Source: Sulfuricurvum sp.
GTDB lineage: Bacteria > Campylobacterota > Campylobacteria > Campylobacterales > Sulfurimonadaceae
DNA: 10,615 bases
NCBI GenBank assembly: GCA_022729835.1
Contig: DZBC01000053.1
Span: 1-10,615, forward strand
Reading direction: 5' to 3'
Shown: piece after piece, positions 6,395-10,615 of the stretch
Layout: the number at the start of each line of letters is the position of its first letter
How positions within the stretch are numbered: position 1 is the first letter of the stretch
Notes under the pieces: generated by a model
Told to the model about the DNA's origin: nothing
The model's database searches: none
The model's input: the letters and a program-made list of their open reading frames with translations, nothing else
Position numbers and translations under genes: made by a program

Positions 6395-7193
6395 AACGCA
6401 ATAAAATATGAGTTTTCAGTTCTTCGTCTATAAAACCGTTTAGATTCAACACAACCTCTTTGCGCTGAAATTCCCAGTTACGAAGATCAAACTTCCTCAG
6501 CAACTTTTCATAAGCTACATCGACACTATCTTCTTCGATATAGTCTGGATGTAATTTAAAATGACCCCGACCATCCATTAGGGCAAATGGTCGGGTATCT
6601 ACGGGCTGACGGATCGTGCTTTCATAACTGAAACGTTTGGGGAGTAAAAGCAGCTCTCCGGGAATAGTGAAAGACGGGTTCTCGACTAGCGTACCCTGTA
6701 GTGTCACGTCACTGGTTTTTGTAACGGCAACCTCTTGAACCGAATGTACTTTGGCTAAATCCCCGCTTCGTCCCATTAAAAGCTGATACATAGGGCAACG
6801 AAACGCCTTTGCGATTGTTTCACTATCGACATAAAGCGTCAAATAACAGCCGTATAACACCTCACGCCGAAAGGCATCTGCGTTGGGGAAGTGTGCCTTT
6901 TGGCGCAGATAGTGCTGTGTTCCTGCTTTGTAATCAAAGCCGATATCCACGCCACTCTTCTTTTCATCACGCTTGATTTTGTAAATGGTCTCAATATCCG
7001 TATAGAGCGTCTCATATCGAAAGGTATAGGAGAAGTGAAAACCGCTTAAATCATGCCTGCCGGTAGCTGAAGCAATCATACCCAACACCGTTGTGTAGGG
7101 AATGGCTTTTAGCGAGAGCTGATAGTTGACCATTACATTTGGATAACGAAAGCTGGCCGTTGGTGCGGATATTAATATCCGATAGAGTTTCAT
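6387..7193 (-). CDS. cas5: Cas5 (type I-B, Cas5t-like) Cascade subunit
   Basis: A 268-residue Cas5. MKLYRILISAPTASFRYP and LKAIPYTTVLGMIAS match the N-terminal Cas5 signature (a RAMP first strand with A-x-F-R, followed by P-x-T-x-L-G). A second RAMP-like half is less conserved. Cas5 holds the 5' handle of the crRNA and caps the Cas7 backbone. The gene starts 2 nt after the cas7 stop and overlaps cas3 by 8 nt. The length and the neighbouring Cst1- and Cst2-like genes place it in the Cas5t group. No catalytic histidine pattern for crRNA processing (as in Cas5d) is evident, so processing should need a Cas6 encoded elsewhere. Confidence 0.92.
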   Translation of the reverse strand: MKLYRILISAPTASFRYPNVMVNYQLSLKAIPYTTVLGMIASATGRHDLSGFHFSYTFRYETLYTDIETIYKIKRDEKKSGVDIGFDYKAGTQHYLRQKAHFPNADAFRREVLYGCYLTLYVDSETIAKAFRCPMYQLLMGRSGDLAKVHSVQEVAVTKTSDVTLQGTLVENPSFTIPGELLLLPKRFSYESTIRQPVDTRPFALMDGRGHFKLHPDYIEEDSVDVAYEKLLRKFDLRNWEFQRKEVVLNLNGFIDEELKTHILLRYV

Positions 7194-7195
7194 GT

Positions 7196-8320
7196 TTACT
7201 CCATCGAATCAATAACGGTCTGAATATTGTTTTCTAAAAATGCATCGATCATGGCATTGACACTTCCGGTATGTACTTTGATGTCACTCTCTTTTGCTGC
7301 CGTCACGATATCCGTAAAGTCATGATCAGGTTTAAATCCTTTGGCGCATCCAATGTAAACATCGCTCATTAAATAGGGCTTATTGTCAAGAATCGCCTCT
7401 TTGATCGCATCGTTGTAAATCTCTCCGCCATCGGCTGAGCGAATCGCGATGTTGTCAAAAGGATTGTTACCCCCTTTAAAGATGGCTAAAATAATAAAGT
7501 CGGGTTTGACACTGGCATAGTTGGTACTGCGTTTGGCACCGCCTGCAATGGTTTTGAGTGCTGCAACGGTTTCGCTAATACGTTGAATACGAGTTTCATT
7601 GGCAAGTCGAACTTTTTCGACGCTGGGATAGATGGTGTCGTAAATGATGCGTCCACCTGTTTCTTTGATGCTTTCAAATTGTGCATTGGTAATGTTTTGA
7701 AAACCACTTCGGCTCACTGAAGTGAAGGTTCCGCTTTGATCCAGGTCAAGGGAGAACATGCCTTTTAAAATAGCCGAATAGGTTTGCTTTTCATAAAGGG
7801 CGGAATGTACTTCCTCTTTGCCATCTTCACTTTTTTCCATATGACGACTCATCGCACAAAACTCATCGAGAATTTTAGTAGGCGATACGGCAACCAAAAT
7901 GGAATTTTTTAGTGGACTGACACGGGTAAGCGTAGCATTGGCAAGTATGGTATTGCCTTTTTTATCTTTTTGCTCTTCGCCGTTGTCATCAAGTTTCGGT
8001 ATTTTTTTAGCAGACATATAGCCGAAAATATCATCATCGGGATGGATTTCGGGGTTTGCTTCGGTAATAAACTGGTTTTTCCCCGCCTTTGTGATGCGGC
8101 TTAATTCCCAACCGTTTAACGCAAGAGCTTCACGCCACCAGTAGCGCCACGCCTGTCCTGATACCATTGGATAAGTCTCTTTGCCTTTTTTAATCGACTT
8201 CACGGCGACTTTATTATCATCTGTTGTCGCATTATCGGGTTTACCGAGGTTATTCAGACTCACTCCGTCAACGTCGATTAACACCGCGGCGTGAATAAAA
8301 TAGTTTTGTGCCTTACTCAT
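7196..8320 (-). CDS. cas7: Cas7 (Cst2/DevR-family) Cascade backbone subunit
   Basis: A 374-residue Cas7 of the Cst2/DevR family. Visible marks are YFIHAAVLIDVDGVSLNNLG at the N-terminus, YPMVSGQAWRYWWREAL (the family's S-G-x-x-W-R-x-W-x-R block), DDIFGYMSAKK, and the central TRVSPLKNSILVAVSP and SRSGFQN segments. Several copies coat the spacer part of the crRNA. Three ATG codons lie in tandem (8326, 8323, 8320). The ribosome binding site GAAGGAG abuts the first, so the third, at 6 nt spacing, is the likely start. The gene overlaps the end of cas8. A glycine-rich, basic stretch around residues 255-290 (AGGAKRSTNY) is ordinary for the family. Confidence 0.93.
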   Translation of the reverse strand: MSKAQNYFIHAAVLIDVDGVSLNNLGKPDNATTDDNKVAVKSIKKGKETYPMVSGQAWRYWWREALALNGWELSRITKAGKNQFITEANPEIHPDDDIFGYMSAKKIPKLDDNGEEQKDKKGNTILANATLTRVSPLKNSILVAVSPTKILDEFCAMSRHMEKSEDGKEEVHSALYEKQTYSAILKGMFSLDLDQSGTFTSVSRSGFQNITNAQFESIKETGGRIIYDTIYPSVEKVRLANETRIQRISETVAALKTIAGGAKRSTNYASVKPDFIILAIFKGGNNPFDNIAIRSADGGEIYNDAIKEAILDNKPYLMSDVYIGCAKGFKPDHDFTDIVTAAKESDIKVHTGSVNAMIDAFLENNIQTVIDSME

Positions 8321-9692
8321 CATCATCTCCTTCGTTGGTTTGGCTAGTAGGCCCTTCTAAGTCGTCACCGACAAATTGATCGGCAATTTTCGTATAGAGG
8401 GCGATATAGAGATAGTCTCTTGTCTCATAAAAATCTCCGCCACGGGGCAAAATTTTATAAAAGAGGGTATCGACATCAAAAAGCAGGTTTTCATTGTTAT
8501 CAAAGTGACGTTTTAGCTCTTTCATCAATAAAATTCTCAGATCGGATGGTCGTTTGCAACGTCCGATGCTACCGACAAGTTTTTTAGCATTGTCCTGTTG
8601 CGATAACTCATCCGCCAGTTTTTTGATGTAATCCAGACGTTCCTTGGTCATTGTTCCTATCTCCTTTAAATAGTAATACGCTAGTAAAAAGTATGCAAAA
8701 GCATCATCGGTTAAGCTATGCTTTTGCACATCGTTACGCAGATTTTTTATGAAAAAGCTCAAAAGTGTTTCACCCTTGATAAAGCGCTCAATAAGATAGT
8801 TCTTTTTACTTTTGGCTACTGTAAATGTTTCGCTCTCCTCTACATAGGAGTAGCGCATGATGAGGCGATTCCAGACTCTTTTTGGCGAATGTTGCAAACT
8901 GCTTTTAAAGGCATCGCTCGAGAGATGATGCATAAAGGCGATGAGATGCGGCTGGATCACTTTGACATCCATATGCGCGCCGGTGGCAAAATTATTAAAC
9001 TGATAAAAGGTGATCTCTTTAAAATCCCATATAGTTTCATCAACACTGCTATCGTCTACTTCATAAAGCGTCTCATTGATCTGCTGAATCTGATCATAAA
9101 TAAAGTTGGCAAAGTGTGCCGTACCGCTTTGCAGAAAACTAACAGTTCCGGGCTGATTTTTTAAACGGCGAAAATCATCTTCGCACTCTTCGGCCCACCA
9201 TGCATTGATAGTATCGCTGCTCAGTAAAAAAGAGAGGTGTTTTCCCACAAGTCGAATATTCAACGGCAGAGCAAATAGGGAGATATAACATTCGGGACAC
9301 AGATACATACCGTCTGAAAAGTGATCTAAAAAGTTAATATTGGTTTCGCTAAAACCCAAAGGCATAAATTGACGGTGGGCATGGGCTACAGCATTCGGAC
9401 GGTTACATGTACTACAGTGTTTCTCACTTTTTTGGGAAAATAGGGCATCAAATTGTGCAAGTGTTTTTGTCTTGGCGACTTCAGGAGTAGTTTTAAAGTA
9501 AATACTGTGATGATCGAAGATTGACGCCAGTTTGTTGCGATCAAAGCGGTTAATATAGAGAGCGACAAGCTTTTTTATAATAGGTTCTAAAGTTTTAGGA
9601 CTTTCAAAATGGGTTTGTTTGGCAAAGCGCATAAATCCCAATCGGCCAATCTCGACTAAAGGTGATGCGGAAGGATAAGAAAAATCAAGCAT
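8313..9692 (-). CDS. cas8b1: Cas8b1 (Cst1-type, CXXC-CXXC) large Cascade subunit
   Basis: A 459-residue large subunit of the Cst1 (Tneap, type I-B) kind. The key mark is a pair of zinc-ribbon cysteine motifs, C93-S-T-C96 and C132-P-E-C135, separated by about 35 residues; the rest is helical and diverse, as usual for Cas8. The subunit recognises the PAM and helps load Cas3. ATG 9692 has AAAGAG 6 nt upstream. The C-terminus is very acidic and overlaps cas7. It is the first large gene of the effector operon and follows a 38-codon ORF after 3 nt. An iterated TACATGTA palindrome forms part of the first CXXC codons. Cas6, often encoded just upstream in this subtype, is absent here. Confidence 0.9.
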   Translation of the reverse strand: MLDFSYPSASPLVEIGRLGFMRFAKQTHFESPKTLEPIIKKLVALYINRFDRNKLASIFDHHSIYFKTTPEVAKTKTLAQFDALFSQKSEKHCSTCNRPNAVAHAHRQFMPLGFSETNINFLDHFSDGMYLCPECYISLFALPLNIRLVGKHLSFLLSSDTINAWWAEECEDDFRRLKNQPGTVSFLQSGTAHFANFIYDQIQQINETLYEVDDSSVDETIWDFKEITFYQFNNFATGAHMDVKVIQPHLIAFMHHLSSDAFKSSLQHSPKRVWNRLIMRYSYVEESETFTVAKSKKNYLIERFIKGETLLSFFIKNLRNDVQKHSLTDDAFAYFLLAYYYLKEIGTMTKERLDYIKKLADELSQQDNAKKLVGSIGRCKRPSDLRILLMKELKRHFDNNENLLFDVDTLFYKILPRGGDFYETRDYLYIALYTKIADQFVGDDLEGPTSQTNEGDDDE

Positions 9693-9695
9693 TGG

Positions 9696-9812
9696 CTACT
9701 CTTTGATGATGGTGAACTTTTTGCCAAAGAGCACGATGTGCCAGTTTTGTTTGACAAGCCTTAGAAGAAGGTATGAACAGGCTAAGATAATTAGCTTTTT
9801 TAGCGTTTTCAT
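9696..9812 (-). CDS. Small hydrophobic ORF leading the cas operon
   Basis: A 38-codon ORF, too small for standard gene calling. It begins MKTLKKLIILACSYLLLRLV, a basic start plus a hydrophobic stretch (residues 7-20), and continues KQNWHIVLFGKKFTIIKE. Its ATG (9812) has TTTTGAG 7 nt upstream, and its stop is 3 nt before the cas8 ATG, so it would be coupled to cas8. It lies about 20 nt downstream of the predicted transcription start. I recognise no family. It may be a regulatory leader peptide, a small membrane peptide (even a toxin repressed by the adjacent crRNA-like RNA), or not translated at all. Confidence 0.4.
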   Translation of the reverse strand: MKTLKKLIILACSYLLLRLVKQNWHIVLFGKKFTIIKE

Positions 9813-9839
9813 GTCCGATCTCAAAATTAAGATACTGAC

Positions 9840-9848
9840 ATTCTAACA
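9840..9848 (-). promoter_or_regulatory. Predicted cas operon promoter (extended -10)
   Basis: On the minus strand TGTTAGAAT is an extended -10 (TGn plus TAGAAT, one mismatch to TATAAT), with transcription expected to start near 9833. There is no recognisable -35 at 9863-9868 (AATAAA), as is common in Campylobacterota. It is the only plausible promoter found between the Fic gene and cas8. The region just upstream (9858-9876) is matched by the spacer part of the crRNA-like RNA. Confidence 0.45.
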
Positions 9849-9857
9849 AAACTTTTA

Positions 9858-9876
9858 TTGTGTTTATTAGAAATAG
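9858..9876 (+). promoter_or_regulatory. Candidate crRNA-like RNA target site (pseudo-protospacer)
   Basis: This site matches 9933-9951 at 16 of 19 positions in strict register (offset 75); mismatches are at spacer positions 2, 6 and 11. The 8 bases upstream (9850-9857, ending TTA, the possible PAM) differ at all eight positions from the repeat-derived handle CTTGAAAT (9925-9932). The match also ends at 9876. The site covers the -35 zone of the divergent cas promoter and abuts the -35 of the plus-strand promoter, so Cascade bound here could repress both. Confidence 0.45.
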
Positions 9877-9906
9877 TTGACAATATTGTTTTGGGTATGT
9901 TATAGT
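9877..9906 (+). promoter_or_regulatory. Strong sigma-70 promoter for the plus-strand RNA
   Basis: A perfect -35 TTGACA (9877-9882) and -10 TATAGT (9901-9906) are separated by 18 nt, with an extended -10 TG at 9898-9899. The start should be near 9912-9914. The spacer contains the 10-bp palindrome ACAATATTGT (9880-9889), a possible extra operator. It points away from the cas genes and no plus-strand protein gene follows, so an RNA product is expected. Confidence 0.7.
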
Positions 9907-9932
9907 TTGAGCATTCCATTGGGACTTGAAAT
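9905..9932 (+). CRISPR. Solitary CRISPR-repeat-like sequence (pseudo-repeat)
   Basis: A 28-nt stretch beginning GTTTGAGC (9905-9912) and ending GGGACTTGAAAT (9921-9932). Its length, GTTTnA-like start and terminal TTGAAAT agree with type I-B repeats, whose last 8 nt become the crRNA 5' handle. A CCATTGGG core could form only a short hairpin. No second clear copy exists in the window, so it is not a normal array. Comparison with the genome's real repeat is needed to prove it. Confidence 0.45.
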
Positions 9933-10008
9933 TGGTGCTTATAAGAAATAGCATGTTGTCATTTCCTTTTTAGGATTGTTCTGCCACCGAAAGGTGGCAT
10001 ATAGTTTA
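9912..10008 (+). ncRNA. Candidate crRNA-like regulatory RNA (CreR/CreA-like)
   Basis: A predicted RNA of about 95 nt from the strong promoter at 9877-9906. It would contain most of the repeat-like sequence (to 9932), a spacer-like part beginning TTGGTGC at 9932-9938, and a 7-bp GAAA-capped hairpin (9982-9999) that may act as a degenerate second repeat or as the 3' end. Its spacer part pairs partially with a site between its own promoter and the cas promoter. In type I-B and V-A systems crRNA-like RNAs are known to guide Cas effectors to repress cas genes (CreR) or a toxin (CreA). The assignment here is inference from layout; a Cas6 from elsewhere would be needed for processing. Confidence 0.45.
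9982..9999 (+). terminator. GNRA-capped hairpin, possible RNA 3' end or second pseudo-repeat
   Basis: TGCCACC-GAAA-GGTGGCA is a perfect 7-bp stem with a stable GAAA tetraloop in the plus orientation (TTTC loop on the minus strand). It is followed by TATAGTTT, a poor U-tract, so an intrinsic terminator is doubtful in either direction. It lies 18 nt past the end of the Fic gene and at the expected end of the crRNA-like RNA. Confidence 0.4.
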
Positions 10009-10017
10009 ACACTCATG

Positions 10018-10615
10018 TCACTCATCCCCAACCAAACTCACCACCAACCCAATCATCAACTCCTTAGCCTTCGGATCACTCTGCGCCATCAGCAGTGCTA
10101 GTGCCGTCAAGGCGTTGTCGTTGATCTTACATGTACCGCTTGTATCGAATAGTAGATCATTTTTATCCAGAAACAAAATGAACATAAACGCGCCAATGCG
10201 TTTGTTGCCGTCAGTGAATGGGTGGTCTTTGATGATGTAGTAGAGCAGATTCGCGGCTTTAGCCTCGGCTCCGGCAATCAGGTCATCGCCGCCGAAGGTC
10301 TGGTAGATATTTCGGATGATTCCTTTAAATTCGCCTGCTTTTTCACGTCCGAAGAATTCGCTGGCTTCGCCTTTAGCCATCAGTTCGCGTTTCAGCTCCG
10401 CTATGGCAGAGGTTGCTTCGGGGTAATCGAGTACGAAAAGCTCCTTGCTAGACGATAGCGTCTGCGGCAGATCGTTTTCATCATGCTTTTGCAGCAAAAA
10501 CCATGTTTTGGCGTATCCGGTGATGACATCAAGCAGGCTTTTGGATTCATTACATGTAAGCTCTTTGGTGCAAAAAACGCACCCATCCGGCCACCCGTGA
10601 CGTTTTGATCCGGCC
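10018..10615 (-). CDS. Fic-domain protein, RhuM/Fic-like (partial, N-terminus outside window)
   Basis: An open frame without stop from the right edge to TGA at 10018 (198 codons). The Fic core HPFTDGNKRIGAF has the full catalytic motif HPFxDGNKRxG, preceded by AKAANLLYYIIKD helices. Fic enzymes usually transfer AMP to target proteins. Upstream, LLDVITGYAKTWFLLQKHDE and FFGREKAGEFKGIIRNIYQT resemble RhuM-Fic ('virulence protein') C-termini, so the missing N-terminus may be a RhuM domain; this is inference. A TTG at 10497 could pass as a start but the homologous-looking frame continues upstream. It is transcribed toward the cas genes, with the hairpin at 9982-9999 between them. Two TACATGTA palindromes lie inside it. 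Confidence 0.85.
   Translation of the reverse strand, partial: AGSKRHGWPDGCVFCTKELTCNESKSLLDVITGYAKTWFLLQKHDENDLPQTLSSSKELFVLDYPEATSAIAELKRELMAKGEASEFFGREKAGEFKGIIRNIYQTFGGDDLIAGAEAKAANLLYYIIKDHPFTDGNKRIGAFMFILFLDKNDLLFDTSGTCKINDNALTALALLMAQSDPKAKELMIGLVVSLVGDE

Noticed and set aside
8718..9164. 148-codon plus-strand ORF
   Set aside because: Antisense shadow of cas8b1 with no support of its own.
9905..9932. Remnant of a normal CRISPR array
   Set aside because: Only one repeat-like copy exists; no regularly spaced second copy or multiple spacers are visible within the window.
9685..9954. 89-codon minus-strand ORF before cas8, with a fair ribosome binding site (AAGGA)
   Set aside because: It is antisense to the repeat-like RNA, contains both predicted promoters, runs into the cas8 start in another frame and has no recognisable features. 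The 38-codon ORF in a different frame fits the promoter and cas8 spacing better.
9982..9999. Intrinsic terminator of the Fic gene
   Set aside because: The stem is good but on the minus strand it is followed by GAACAATCC, not a U-tract, so termination of the Fic transcript cannot be claimed.

Overview
The window is a defence locus from a Gram-negative bacterium, most likely a Campylobacterota (Sulfurimonas/Sulfuricurvum/Sulfurovum-like). This guess rests on protein style, moderate GC and extended -10 promoters, and no marker gene settles it. Every protein gene is on the minus strand, so transcription runs from right to left.

Right to left: (1) 10018-10615, the C-terminal part of a Fic-domain protein that runs off the right edge. 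(2) 9693-10017, a control region with a strong plus-strand promoter, a single CRISPR-repeat-like sequence, a GAAA-capped hairpin, a probable divergent promoter for the cas genes and a 38-codon ORF just before cas8. (3) 4199-9692, the type I-B (Cst1/Tneap-like) effector genes cas8b1, cas7, cas5 and cas3, tightly overlapped. (4) 2910-4197, two toxin-antitoxin modules (MazF-type and ParE/RelE-type) plus a decayed head of a second Phd/YefM antitoxin gene. (5) 754-2783, an AAA15 ATPase and an RloB-family protein (RloAB/AbiL-like anti-phage pair). (6) 1-754, cas4 followed directly by cas2, which runs off the left edge. No cas6, cas1 or multi-unit CRISPR array is visible.

The cas operon is thus split by a second defence pair and by addiction modules, while rloB and cas4 overlap by one base and are probably translated together. 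The cas3-cas8 half is visibly more AT-rich than the first 4 kb, which suggests a mosaic origin.

The most interesting signal is at 9858-10000. A promoter-driven plus-strand RNA appears to start within a lone CRISPR-like repeat ending in CTTGAAAT. The 19 nt right after that repeat match 16 of 19 positions of a site 75 bp upstream (9858-9876), between the RNA's own -35 box and the -10 of the divergent cas promoter. The match stops exactly at the repeat boundary: all 8 nt of the presumed crRNA handle mismatch the site's flank. This is the layout expected for a crRNA-like RNA (CreR- or CreA-like) that guides Cascade to repress the cas operon and perhaps itself. A second unexplained signal is the octamer palindrome TACATGTA, present eight times across unrelated genes in different reading frames.
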